64,000 nt of DNA. Source: Hyperoplus lanceolatus (taxonomy: Eukaryota > Chordata > Actinopteri > Uranoscopiformes > Ammodytidae). The stretch's first letter is position 1; every line of letters begins with the position of its first letter. Location of the stretch: NCBI GenBank assembly GCA_026929865.2, contig CM049402.1, positions 15,481,501-15,545,500 on the forward strand. Direction: 5' to 3'. Shown piece after piece: positions 50,783 through 62,631 of the stretch. The notes beneath the pieces were generated by a model. The model made no database searches, had not been told where the DNA came from, and worked only from the letters and a program-made list of their open reading frames with translations. The translations under genes and the position numbers were made by a program.

Positions 50783-52378
50783 GGTGTAAAGTAGCGAATT
50801 ACATTTACTCGCGTTCCTGTAATTGAGTAGTTTTTTCGTGTACTTGTAATTTTTTAAGTGATTTTTAAAACCTATAGCCTACTTTTACTTTGAGTATTTT
50901 TATTTTGAAGTATTGTACTTCGCTACATTTTATATCACCTGCGTTACTGAGTAAAACAAAATAGATAGGGAAACGAGAGAAAATAAAAGAAATATCGCGG
51001 GGTGCTTTTATTTTTACGGCACAATACCGGAAACTAACAGAGAATGATCGAAAGGATCATTGCGACTAAATGATAACAACAAACATTGCTTCCCTCTATC
51101 ATTAAAACAAAATAATCCTAGTTAAACTGTCATTGTTCCGCACGTGAAGGCTTTTAAATGCAGCAAACCTTTCATCCAGCCGTGCGATCGGCCCCTCCCT
51201 CACCTAGCTTTCAGTTTAACAGTGCAGAGTAGGATGGAGACGGTGCGTGTTGGCGGGAGCTTTGAAAAACTTCCAGAAGACGGCAGAAAGTCAGCCTTTG
51301 CTCGAGAACAAAGGTAAAAGTAATAGGCTAAAACAATGTGCAAGATATGTTATGCGCGGACACGCGAGTCAGATGACATGGGCGACCGTGAGAGAGAGAG
51401 AAAAAAAGTCATATGCGACCCAGCTGCACCTCAAAACATCACGACCAATTGGTCTATGACCAAGCAATAAAGGAATAAAAAACACAGGAAGTTTAAAGTT
51501 CCTTGACTCTTACCACCACAACAGTCATCAATTAAGAACACTGTAGCCTACAATGCAACTTGCTTATCCAGCCAGCTCCATGAGATATACATTAAAATAT
51601 GCCCTCACATTCCTGCTAGCAAAAGACGTGCCCTATCGACAACATTTGCAACGATTTATTTTGATTTTGACACTTATTTTATTTAATTATATAAACATAT
51701 GTTTTACTTAGGCTATTTGCATTTTCCTTGTTTTCAGTTCAATTAGGATATGTTTAAAGTCAAAAGTCATGGTTTCAAATGTTAAATGAATACATGTTGC
51801 AGTTCTTAAATCAATAAATAATTGTCTAATAATTGTGATTATACAATGTCAATCAAAATAATCATGATTATGATTTTTGTCAAAATCGAGCAGCCTAACC
51901 TTGCAATTTCCATGGTTTAGATCAATTGTACACAATTACATTATTAGAACTGCAGCTGCAGTCTGTTTAGGTCTGTAGACCGGTTACATTCCCATTCCCC
52001 CATTAACAGACTATTTGCTCCATATTTGCTTATCTAAAGTATAATGACACAGTATACACCCATACATGTGCGGTGACATGATTTATTTAATTTGTGCACT
52101 TTCATTTGTAAGTGTTGTATTAGTTAAACAAAACTAGTTTGAGATTTATATCCCCTTGTCTATATATAGAATGCCCTACACTGAAGAGACCCCTGCCCCT
52201 TCCCGCTGTTAAAAAGTAACTAGCAACTTGTACTTTAAGTACATTTTAAATCAGCTACTTTTTCACTTTTACTTCAGTAGATTTTTAGACTAGTACTTTT
52301 ACTTTTACTTAAGTAAAATTTCATCCAAGTAATCATACTTTTACTTGAGTAGAATATGTTTGTACTCTTTCCACCTCT
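50783..52378. mobile_element. Decayed hAT-like transposon
   Basis: The left end runs AGGGTGTAAAGTAGCGAATT. The right end, reverse-complemented, is CAGAGGTGGAAAGAGTACAA. Both are followed by repetitive ACTTTTACTT / AAGTAAAAGT blocks in mirrored orientation, typical of a widespread fish hAT group. Around 51330-51450 a plus-strand stretch encodes Cys-x-x-Cys (CKICYA) followed by TQLHLKTSRP, a relic of the N-terminal BED zinc finger of hAT transposases. The catalytic part is missing. Exact ends and target duplication were not resolved. It separates candidate exon U from exon S. Confidence 0.65.
51820..51900. repeat. Possible end fragment of another DNA transposon
   Basis: The run ending AATCGAGCAGCCTAACC, after ATGATTATGATTTTTGTCAA, resembles the terminal sequence of a common hAT-type repeat. 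It sits inside the decayed hAT element and has no matching partner nearby. Confidence 0.3.
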
Positions 52379-52741
52379 GTTTTGTCACAACACGCACACA
52401 ACGTGTGGGACGTTTATGATTTATCTGTTAAATAGTTGCTTGATTAGTTTGGTGAAGATCTATTTGGCTAAATTTCGGACTCAACTTTTTGACGACTCAT
52501 ATTCAATCAACGCAAAATAGTACATACTGGGTGTGTAGGAAAAAAAAAGTCTATCCGGCATTTTTGTTTGAGGACTGCAGATGGCACCATTGGTTAAGCT
52601 GTTAGCTGTGCTCAGTCCAGGGTTGAGGGGAAAAGTGTTGTGGATGGAAGTCAGGGGTGACAGAGAGAACGGTGTAAGCAAATAGGCAAATATGGTACGC
52701 CGCACACAGTAGCAGCTGAAATCATATGCTGATGGGCGTCT

Positions 52742-52975
52742 TTAAGAGATAGTTCAGTATTTTTGAAGTGGGGTCGTATAAAGTACTTATGCGTAGTTAG
52801 TCTGTTACCTTATGGAGATGGCGATCAGCGCAGTCATTTTAAGAAGTTTTGGAGAGACTAGGCTTTAGCAGAAGTCGGCCTGATCGCCATCCCCATAAAG
52901 TCACATATTAACTATGCATACGTTCTTCAGACAACCCCCCATGGTAACAACATACTGAACTATGCACCAAAGGTG
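52742..52975. mobile_element. MITE-like element, about 230 bp
   Basis: The left end TTAAGAGATAGTTCAGTATT is partly mirrored by ACATACTGAACTATGCACCA on the right. In between, GAGATGGCGATCAGCG and CCTGATCGCCATCCC form a second inverted block. This resembles a frequent fish foldback repeat. It is non-coding and the right boundary is approximate. Confidence 0.6.
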
Positions 52976-54434
52976 GAATGTCAGGCATTCATGTTTTTTT
53001 TGTTTTTTTTTCAAATGGAATTCAAGTTACTAATAATTGCATGGGGCCTATACGATCATCCACCGGCTTTAGGTTAATAAAAATCACTTCTCATTCCACT
53101 ATAATCCTGCTTTAACATCATTGCTGACTAGTGATTATGGCTTCCCGCTGCTTCATCCCTCACGGTCATCTTCACGCTAAATCAGGCAATTGTATTAGTT
53201 AATTAAGTACATTGTTTAATTAATATCATTACAATGTAGTTAATCACTTATACGACATGAAATTCCCGCCTAGTCTTTGGTTGGACACTATCCTCACATC
53301 AATATTTGAAATATTTATTTTCCACTGTTCCTCGCAGCCTGATTAACCGAGTGGCGTCATTTGTTCTTAACCTTTAGTTTGTGACTTTCTGTGCTTGTTT
53401 ACTCGAAAGTGTCTGGTATTCCCTCCTCTCTTCCGACTGTATGTCTCTTCTTTGCCACCTCCCCGCCCCCACTTCGCTCCTCTCTCTTGATACGTAGCAT
53501 GATATGTATCCCATATGACTGCCTGTTCGGGAGATATTAATCTTGTGTGCACACTGCCTGGGATTGTTTCTCACTAGTGAGTCCTCTCCCTCCTCCCCAC
53601 TGTTAACTGTCCAGATATAGTCTGTGGTATGCTCTCAGCAGCACAGCTGAGTGTGTGCTTTGCGCCGGGGCTCGGATATTGCATCCAGAATGGCGCGACT
53701 CCTATCACCTTGCTTTACCTCGCTGCTTCAGCAAAAAAGAGAAAAACAAATGGAATCTCCACAGTGATTCGCCTACATTGCATGTCTTTCTAAAACAGAG
53801 TGTAGTTTTTTTCTTTCTCTCTCTCTCACACACAGCAGCAGCTTCATGAAGAGGATTAGGGAAACCAGATAAAGGGCATTGCCAAACACTCCCCCGGCGA
53901 CTGCAAACAGGTGTTTCCATCCTTTGGCTGCGCACTGAGGTTCATTCACGACTCTGTGGCGACTCGAATACCATGTGTGCGGCAATGTAGTTCAGTGGGA
54001 TGATGCAAAAGCGCTTCCAGAGACTGGGTTTGTGCGTATTTTTTGTGATGCCGAGACAATGATACAGTTGGAGGAACACGTAACGTGCAGCGGTGGAAGT
54101 CTTTGTACTGCTTCACGGTGGAACGTCAGCTTTTTTATTTTTGGTTAATTTCACTTTTTTTTCGGAAATGCAACGGACAATTATTGAATAACGCCCAAAT
54201 AAATTAAAAAAATATTAATTTGGACATTATCTAACAGCCACTACCGGGACTTTTACTCTCAACTCTTTATAGCCCATTTGACTGACTCTTTATTAAACCG
54301 ATCACTGTATTTGCCTCCGATTGTTATCAGTTCACCTGAACGTTTTTCTTCGGAATTCAGTTTTCTGGTTTCAAGGAGGGTGAATATTTTCACGCGTCAC
54401 CGGAAGTTTTTCGCGGAGCGCTGCCACACTGGCC
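52976..54434 (+). promoter_or_regulatory. 5' flank and probable 5' UTR/promoter of fgf13 exon S
   Basis: This is the sequence upstream of the S-exon ATG. The proximal part is richer in CpG than the surrounding introns, especially 54388-54430 (ACGCGTCACCGGAAGT, TCGCGGAGCGC). No convincing TATA box or single start site is visible. Exon S is a transcribed first exon in other vertebrates, so a promoter should lie here, but the start position is inferred, not seen. Confidence 0.45.
54399..54407 (+). promoter_or_regulatory. ETS-like site ACCGGAAGT
   Basis: The sequence is an exact match to the consensus ETS/GABP site, 28 bases before the exon S start codon, within the CpG-rich patch. It may act in the promoter or simply lie in the 5' UTR. 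Confidence 0.3.
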
Positions 54435-54624
54435 ATGGCTGCGGCTATTGCCAGCTCCCTCATAAGAGCGAAGAGGCAGGCGAGGGAGCGGGAGAAATCT
54501 AATGCCTGCCGCTGCGTTAGCAGCCCCAGTAAAGCCAAAGGAACCTGTGAAAAACCCAGTAAACTCAATGTTTTCTCCCGGGTCAAACTCTTTGGCTCCA
54601 AGAAGAGGCGAAGGAGACGACCAG
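54435..54624 (+). CDS. fgf13: fgf13 alternative first exon S/A (partial CDS)
   Basis: The exon encodes the N-terminus of the A-type (S) isoform of FGF13/FHF2. The ATG lies in GGCCATGGC, a good initiation context. It yields 63 codons plus one base, one residue longer than the mammalian exon (62). Residues 1-20, [20 protein letters not shown], form the A-type segment known in the family to act as a long-term inactivation particle blocking sodium channels; position 12 is Ala where mammals have Gln. The [11 protein letters not shown] block follows at about 23-33. The [20 protein letters not shown] tail at 44-63 contains the basic nuclear-localisation cluster. There is no signal peptide, as expected for an intracellular FGF homologue. 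The donor is CCAG|GTCTGT, which departs from consensus at +3 and +4. Phase 1 joins exon 2 at 57807, 3.2 kb downstream. Homology and splice phase make the call secure; the transcription start is not determined. Confidence 0.97.
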
Positions 54625-56068
54625 GTCTGTTGTGCAATTCCATCAGGATATTATCCTCATGATCACTTATTCTTCATCTATTGTAGGGTGCTATTATATT
54701 TTCAAAAAAAATCCCTAAACAAAACAAGAACTGCGACATTTCTGTCTTGGATTCAAACGATTGATGAAAGAGTGAGGGGGTTCCCCCGTGGAGATAGTCC
54801 ACAGAGAGGTCACTTTGGGCATCTCAGACTGTTCTGAGGGATATATTTAACTGCTACTTCATCCTCCACTTTCTTATTTGATCCACTTTTTATTTACCAT
54901 TATTTAATATATGGTACCCTTGGGTGAGCTATAACCTAAACATGATTTCAAAATGTCTCAAATCATTTGAAACCCAGTGTTAAATAGGCATTTCATCATA
55001 ATTTTGTTTTGGCTCCCATTTGGATCAAACATTATGTTTCCCCAAGTTATTCGGTGCTTAAATACATCTGAAAAAAATACTTGGCTGATAAAAAATAAGT
55101 GGTACCTGGTTATCATAACTCAAAATAAATGCACAAATACTATAAGTAATTCCTCATATGATTATAATAAGTACTGTTTCTGTATCCCCGACATGTAAGC
55201 CAAGGTCCACGGTGGCTCTTGAAGCACTCATATTATCGCAGTGACAGAAGTGTCTCTCTGAAGCCTAAAGAAAAAAACAATCCTTGATAAATAATAGAAG
55301 TAAACACAGCTGCAGTTCTGATCGGATCACATTTTACTCAGGTCCTATAGCACACCTTTCATCAGTTGTGTCAGTTTCTTGATGTGACAACGGCTCAGAC
55401 TTACAAGATGCGGCTCTGTCCCCCCCCAAGCTTTAGTCTGTCCCATCAACTTCATTCATCTCTGAGCAGTTTTATAACTCTGTATCACTAACTCTGTGAT
55501 GCACGCTTATGTAACAGCGCAGCTCTCTTGACAGTTTGTTGCACCCTTCTCTTACTTCCATTTTCCGTTTCTACCTTATGGAGGAAGCGATGAGGGCTCA
55601 CCTAACAAAAAGAACATAGCATGGTGTGGACTATGTGTAGTTTCATGGATTTTTTGATAATGCAGTGTGCACATGGTCATGCTCTACTGTATTTGCAGCA
55701 CATGCTGACATTTGTAAATTTCTTAATGCATGTCCATATTTTAGAAGCGTCCGTCTGATGCATATCTATAGGCTAGGCTACCCCTATAGGCATCATAACC
55801 CAATGATGTAAAACGTTTTACAATACAATATTTCTGGTCTAAACTTCTCTTTAGCAAAAGTCACCTCTGTAAGTAAAGAAATGGCAGTAGGCTACTGCAA
55901 TATGAGAGAGATGAAAGGATAGAAGAAAGGTGTGGTAAACCACAGCATAGAACACTCCACTAGGCACAGTAACCAGGGAATGGAGAGCACTTAGCTGTTA
56001 TCAGACATTACACTGATGTCACACACAGACAGGCTAACCAGCCACTTCAAAATTAAATGCTTTGCCTC

Positions 56069-56998
56069 TTAAAGCAGCAACGAGTAACATTTAAATATCT
56101 TTTAAACAGCCTCATGTTTCCTCTCATAATCATAAATTACCTTTAACAGCAAACGAGACCATCTGTGCAAAGAAATACTTTTTTATATAGTTTTTATTAC
56201 TGCATTTGATCTAGTCGTACACCCAGTCCGATTTTCGGTTCACGCGTGCATGCTCTATGGTCACATATCCGTATTGGTCGCAGATTTCAGTGCGGCGCAG
56301 GAACGCGATTTGAGAAGCCTATGGCTCCAGGTGAGGGAAGGGGAGCGGGAGCCTTGTTTGAGACAGTTGTTTGTTCATAATGACTGATAACGGGGCTGAA
56401 CCATCAAAGAAAAAAAAGAAAATGCAATGAAGAAAAGCTAAAAGGGAGAGTGATAGGCGGGCGGGAGGGCGTTGCCAAGCAACGTATACACAATTTCACG
56501 CAGCGAACCTAGACTGCAGTGTTTACTCCTAAATGAATGAGCGGTAGCCTACTAAAACAAAGTTTACTTTGCCTCACCAGCATCATCAGATGACCATTAT
56601 TCATCTGAAATAGTCATTATTTACAACATAAACACATTACCTCATCGTGATCCATACTAACTAACTGCCATCTCTCGTTCATTTGCTTGGTGTGAGGACA
56701 CGGACTCGTTCAGCTCCGTGAGAGGTGACAATGCATCAACTCATTGCAATCAGGTGTGTTTAGCACTTACTGCCATTAGTTGATGCTGTGTCACCCATAG
56801 ACTCACAGAGCCGAAAAGAGTCCGGTGCCCTCCACACTTTCAACACACGGACACGCACCATATTGCTTCCTGATTATTTGAATCTTGCACTCCCTGCACG
56901 AGCTAGAAAACAGCTTCACGACAGCTGGCGTCGTTAAAATACTACCGCTTTTGTTCAAAGGTGTCGCCAGCGTGCCGACTTACTCGTAGTGGCTTTAA
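56069..56998. mobile_element. TTAA-flanked repeat family, copy B (930 bp)
   Basis: This is the second copy of the family at 15924-16748, in the same orientation, with ends TTAAAGCAGCAACGAGTAAC and TTACTCGTAGTGGCTTTAA and TTAA at both borders. Compared with copy A it is about 105 bp longer, mainly because copy A lacks a segment present here around 56605-56730. Sharing identical borders at two loci 40 kb apart demonstrates mobility. No transposase was recognised. It lies within the intron between fgf13 exons S and 2. Confidence 0.88.
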
Positions 56999-57240
56999 GT
57001 CTATTGTATTTTAGACCTATTGAAGCTTGTTTTATTCATTGCTACACTATATTCTCCATTTTTTAAATCTTCTAACAGATATTTGAAACATATGTCTCCT
57101 TCTTGTCAAAAATGTGTTGAAAAGTTAAGCACTATATTTATCACAAATACTATAATTTGCTGGTGAGTTTCAATGCACTTGACGACTCAATTGTATTATG
57201 TGCTAAATTTCACAATATGATTCTTTTGGGAGTCTGCACA

Positions 57241-57335
57241 GTGAGTGGTGGCAAGCATGGAGGGAGAAAGAAGGGGATGACAAGCAGGGAAAATCCTCTG
57301 CCATCTTAGACCACTGAGTCACCACGGGCCCCAAA
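57241..57335 (-). mobile_element. SINE fragment in reverse orientation
   Basis: The reverse complement contains a body block close to GCATGTCATCCCC (here GGGGATGACAAGC), and the segment ends near GAGTCACCACGGGCCCC, resembling the head of a fish tRNA-type SINE (GGGGCCCGTGGTGACTCAGT when reversed). It is short and diverged. Confidence 0.5.
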
Positions 57336-57806
57336 GCCATTGTTTAAATTTGATACAATTTGCTATTGCGGTCCATCTGTGGTCTTATTTCTTTGTTGTG
57401 AAAGTGGCCTTTATAAAGCGTCTGGAGGATTAGTGGAAACCTGTACTGTACTGTACTGTAGGATATCAGCCAGCCCAGAGCCCTTATCAGGCCTGAATGA
57501 AGTGGCAACCGCCTTGACTGAGTGGTCACACCAATGTGAAAGTATCTTCAACTGAAGCTGTTCTAGTGGCCGCCAGATTCTAACTCCAACACTATTTAAA
57601 CATCACAGGATTTTCATCGAGGAAAAAGGGATTTTGCGACTCTAGAAACTTCCAAAATGGTGGCGAGCAGTGCAATGAAAGTGAAGCTTCAAAATGTCCC
57701 TTCAGAAGGCTACGAGTGACATAACGCTGCTACATTTAAGTTCCTGTATGATCTGGGGTTTTCATGCTGGCGTCTTCCTGTCTGTGTGTCTCTTGTGCCT
57801 CCATAG

Positions 57807-57917
57807 AGCCCCAGCTGAAGGGGATTGTGACCAAGCTGTACAGTCGACAAGGTTTCCACCTGCAGCTGCAGGCAGATGGAACCATTGATGGAACGAAGGA
57901 GGAGGACAGTGGTTACA
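57807..57917 (+). CDS. fgf13: fgf13 exon 2 (shared core, partial CDS)
   Basis: This is the first exon common to all FGF13 isoforms; it starts the beta-trefoil core that binds sodium-channel C-termini. It is 111 bp long, the same as in mammals. The frame, entered in phase 1, reads (E)[17 protein letters not shown] and continues [19 protein letters not shown], ending on the first base of the next codon. Against the mammalian protein it has F for Y in QGFH, E for D in TKEED and G for T in DSGY. The acceptor CTCCATAG has a pyrimidine-rich lead, and the donor TTACA|GTAAGT is consensus. The remaining core exons were not found before the right edge, so the following intron is at least 6 kb and the gene is incomplete here. 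The core sequence distinguishes FHFs from secreted FGFs, and the S exon identifies fgf13 among the FHF genes. Confidence 0.98.
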
Positions 57918-59241
57918 GTAAGTTTCACTCCAATACTTTTTTTTCAACACTTCTCTTACTCAATACTTCCACTGCCATGTTTTTGTTGTTGTTAAGAGGG
58001 ACCTTTTAACCCACTACTGTCAATTCCATTCACTACAAACAAACCTGCATTAGCTATACAGTATATCACAATTTCCGGTTGTAGTTTTTCTTAGCTTAGA
58101 TTTGATTATAAAAGCTGAATTAGCCAACTGCATTGCTACATTTTAATTATTGACAACATTCAAACTCCACTGTTCTTGTAGTATCGGTTCACTGTACTGA
58201 AAAAATCATGGCGTTCTTCTCTTCCAGTACATTGAAGACAACGTTTAGCTGTTTTAATTGAATCTAATCATCTCTGAACACAGAACACACATGATGATGA
58301 TTGGCTTTCTCCTCTGCTACACACTGCCTCTGTGACAGGAGCCAGTTTTGTCTCATTCTATGTATTGATGCATCCCCATCACTGCCATTACACCCACCAG
58401 CTTGTTGTTTTCCAATAGACAGATTAAAGCGGAGATCAATGGAAGTGTAACAGCACAGCCTCTTGTCTGGCAACAATATAGACGAAATAGACCACCTCAT
58501 AATTAAACGGTACATTCAACACTACATGCTTTTAAAGATTAGAACAGTACAACGGTTGCTGACATATGCTCAATCCGCTTTGCCACCAAAGCGAAACAAT
58601 ATTGTTTAGGGAGAGATCTGTAGGGCACACATTGAAACAGCTTTGATGTCATACTTACTGTGTAATCCTGACACTAAGTAGATGTAAACATTTCAAGAGC
58701 CCCTGAATAAGTACCCCTGCATTCATTCACTTCTCTTGGTTTGAGATGGCTTTTGTATTTTACATATAACTAGAAGCAGCTCTCTGCAATTGGGATGTCG
58801 CCTAAGCAGAAATTCACCACTGATGTGTCTGGTATTTGCTTCCTTATACAATGATAGCAACCTTAAGTTGCTACACATAGGAGACAATGGCTCAGGAGTT
58901 CAAACGAAGATAAAGTAATCATCTTGTGCTGATACAATATTATGCTTCACCTAAAATAATGACCACCCAACCCACTATGTCTGCAAGGATGCACATTTCT
59001 GTTCACTTATATAACAACTGGCCTGCTTTGGAACCAAAATAGTTTTTGAAGAGAAAATTAAAGAGTGCTGCTGAATAGGAAAAGGAAGAAAAAAAAGAGA
59101 GAAGCTCTTTGCACTGCTCCAAAAATAGCGTTGTTAGGCGCTGGGTGCGCTTGTCTCCATGGTGACGAGAGCGCGGTCCTCTTGGAGCTTCTGGTGTCTT
59201 GTGATGGTGGGAGAGGACCTACTCAAAATGCTCGCGAGGAT

Positions 59242-59291
<50 letters not shown>

Positions 59292-62200
59292 ATGCACGCA
59301 CAGACAAGGATTTGATCTTTGCTCCTGTAGCTTGCTGAGAGAACACACACTTGGCCATGTGGCTGTGCTAATAAAGAAGTTAGATATTGCGGTGACATTT
59401 TCATTAGGAAGGCACACAATGTCAGAAATAACAAATCCAAGTCTCATAAATCCTAGTGATTTCTCTCTCTGTGTTGTATCAAAAGCAAATCCACTGGGTA
59501 TCTAGAGAGAGAGAGAAAGAGAAAAAGACTGAACTGTATGTCAACTATCTTTTTCTTGAAAGAAGGAGGGTACTGTTTAAATGTTCAATATGCACTCCAT
59601 TGGTATCCTAGATGTCACACTTTACAGTTAACCTTCATCCTTGTATACATTGACGGTTTTAACTTTAGGAAATTAAAGCAAACTATTCTATAACAGTGAA
59701 TCCATGTCTTGTGTCTCACTAAGGAACTACTCATATCAGTGTTAAACTTCCTCCGCAGACAGTCAGCAGACTGTTAAAAACAGTGCCATCCTTCTTGCAA
59801 CTGTGCTATCATCAAAACAAATGTCTAGATAAATACAAGAGTCGTACAACATGTTTCTGAACTAACCCAATTTTCCTCTATCAGTGCTGTGACAAGTGAC
59901 AGGTACTGTGTAATGTTGTCACAACAGCTTTCTTTTATAGCGACAAAACAATGTTGTGTTGACATATTTAGGCTGCTCCAATAATTGCAGGCATGCTGCT
60001 CCCAAAATGAGTTGCGGAGAGGATGAATGTCACTAAAATATGTTTAGCGATTGCCTATAGAACCTTCAGGTTTATTTTCATGAATCCAAGTGTGTAAGCT
60101 GAGCGAAACACAGAGACAGCCTGAAAGCAATTGTGAGAAGTGTCCCTCCGGCCCCGTCAACCCTTCTTAATGCCCATGACACTAGGAAAGGTCTGCAAGT
60201 GGGTGGCAGGACCTGTCACCCTCTTCAGTGTGCTCAGGTGTTTCTAGTAGCCAGAATGTAATTGGGTTTCCCCTCTTGAAAATCTCCATCAGTGCGCCGG
60301 CTGGTAATCCTTGTGAAATGAAGTGGGACTGCAGATGTGTTCGTTTTTTTTTGCCATGGTAGGATAAGAAAGGGATACAACTCAGTGTGCGACGCAGAGC
60401 AAGATGGGTGCAGTTATAAAGAAGAATGGCTCATGTAGCAAGATGTTTCAGCAGCAGAAGAATTCCATCCAACACCAATACATTTAATACAATACTGTGC
60501 TACATACAAATAAAAATTACAATAAATGTATTTCCACAGAGCCAAATGGGTAATATCCTCTTGATTTGACATAGTAGTGAAGAGCGTATTATTTAATGAA
60601 AACATTACCTCACAGAAAAGCAGAAAGACTAAGGAAGACTGTTGTTGTTCAAATAAAAAACGTCATACTTATACTCATAAAATAATAACCCTAGCCCTTT
60701 TTGGGGAATTTAAGTAAAATGTACTTACACCAACTATAGTGTATGTTTGGGTTGAGCGAGGATTTTCGTCTGTGTAACCCATATTGCTGAATTAATATTT
60801 TCATAGTTCCTTTGACTTTGTTTGACAGTCCCAATAAATACTAATTTGGCAAGTAGATCTATAATTAGTTTGACAGCTTGACACAGCGACTGTACACTGC
60901 ACACAGTAACACTAATAAGGTTATAAGTAGTTCAAATCTGTTCTAAATATACATGTTACTGGCAGCATCTGCTGTAAAGCACACAGTTGCCAAAGAAAGC
61001 ATCAGCAAAGATACACCAGTCTTTCCCCTGAAAGCTTCAAGATAGACAGTGCTGTATCTTTCTCATGGGAGCCTTCTTCTGAGTGCTGTTTTATTTTAGC
61101 CTTATCAGGGCACGCCAGGGTGTTTGTCTCCGGGGCTGCAGCTGGATAGTATGGAAATGCTGGGAGAACATCTTGCCCCCTGTTGGTGCTATTCCTCCGT
61201 TCATTTAGACGGGCGGGGGGCCGCGTGTAACTCACACGCCCTGGTCAGGTAAGGCGTTGTGAGGGACACGCGTGGACCGGCGTGTCTATTTCACGCCTCG
61301 GCGTGATACCAGGTTGTTGTATTAGCTGAAGTTATTTAACGAAGTCAATAAACCATATTGTAACCTTATAATATAAATAAGAAAGGGTTCTCCACCAAAA
61401 AATTAAAATTAAAAATCTAACCATGATGATTAAGGAGAAGCCCTTATTGGAGAAATGGATATAAAAAACTACTGGTGGAAGAACCAGGTCAAGCCATCCA
61501 AACTTTGGTGCCAGATTTCTGCAGCAAGGGCACGTGGAAAGGACAACTGTAGGTGTATTAATGAGGACCCGAAGGGATTGCCGTTCAGAGTGTGACATTG
61601 TGTGGATCAGATGTTCTGTAGGAAAAGGCGAAAAAGCTTGGAGTGGCCGAAAAGAATGAGTCTGCACTGCTACCGTAACAGATCCTTTGTGAAGTACATC
61701 ACAATACAATTAACGGTACGGGAATGTCCTGAACAGGCCCCCCTACTGAAGGGGTACTGCTGCACTAATTATTATCATTATTTGAAATACAATCATTGAG
61801 GATATGAAAGCAGAAAAGAGTGTACTGTAAGGTAAACACTTTTAGTTTGGTATATCAAGAATCCAAAATTGAAGGTAAAGACAGACTGAGAGAGAGATAG
61901 CAAGATGGAGAGGGAGAGAAACCGGGAAGACAGGTCGTTCTGGGACCTAACTGCCCTTCTACTGACTCAAGAATATGCTGGCCATGCCCGTTTACTCTAC
62001 CCGGCAGATACATTATGCATTTCTAGGGCTGTTGTTTGCAATGCAAACCCAGAGTGAAGGAGGTCTGCAGGGTTAAAGCGATTAGGGCAGCCCATCAAAT
62101 AGCACAGTAGTGCTAGTAGTAGTGCACTTTGCTTAAAAGAGACTGGAGATAGGGGTATATTAATTGGTTGACAAGAAGCCCCCTTTAATAAGCTCACAGC

Positions 62201-62631
62201 TTAACCGATTTGAGAAGGAAGCTTTATTTCTCCTCTCACACATGTCTAAAACTCTGAGTCGGTGTCCTAATGTGACAATTTGCAGTCTAAAAAAACTTGA
62301 GATGAATGTTGTGATTCTTCCATGGACATTACTTAATTGTATTTGTTACGGTGAAAGGGATCAAACAACACATCTACATGATTGCTGATGGCTCCCCTGT
62401 TTGTGAGAATGTCAACAATAGTCAGAAGAAAAAACGTGATAATTTTCCTTTTAATGGATAGAAGCAAGACTCCATATTTACAGCTGGATGTTTATGTGCT
62501 TTCCTCTATCCATCCCATGGGCTCCCCTCCCAGTGTCTTATGACACAAGACACACTCAGTAAACAGTGCAGGCAGACATTCATTAGGAACAGGTTTACCT
62601 TATGGACCAGCTGGGCAAGTGCAGTCATATA
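57918..62631. other. fgf13 intron 2, left part
   Basis: No exon 3 was recognised. The stretch contains the AC array at 59245-59286 and a CpG-rich patch at 61205-61310; the remainder is AT-rich. No RNA gene was identified by eye. Confidence 0.7.
59245..59286. repeat. (CA)21 microsatellite
   Basis: An uninterrupted CA tract of 42 bases. Confidence 0.96.

Larger units (their letters stand above)
54625..57806. other. fgf13 intron between exon S and exon 2
   Basis: This is a 3.2-kb intron with donor GTCTGT and acceptor TGTGCCTCCATAG. It contains copy B of the TTAA-flanked family and a reversed SINE fragment; no other exon was seen. Confidence 0.85.
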
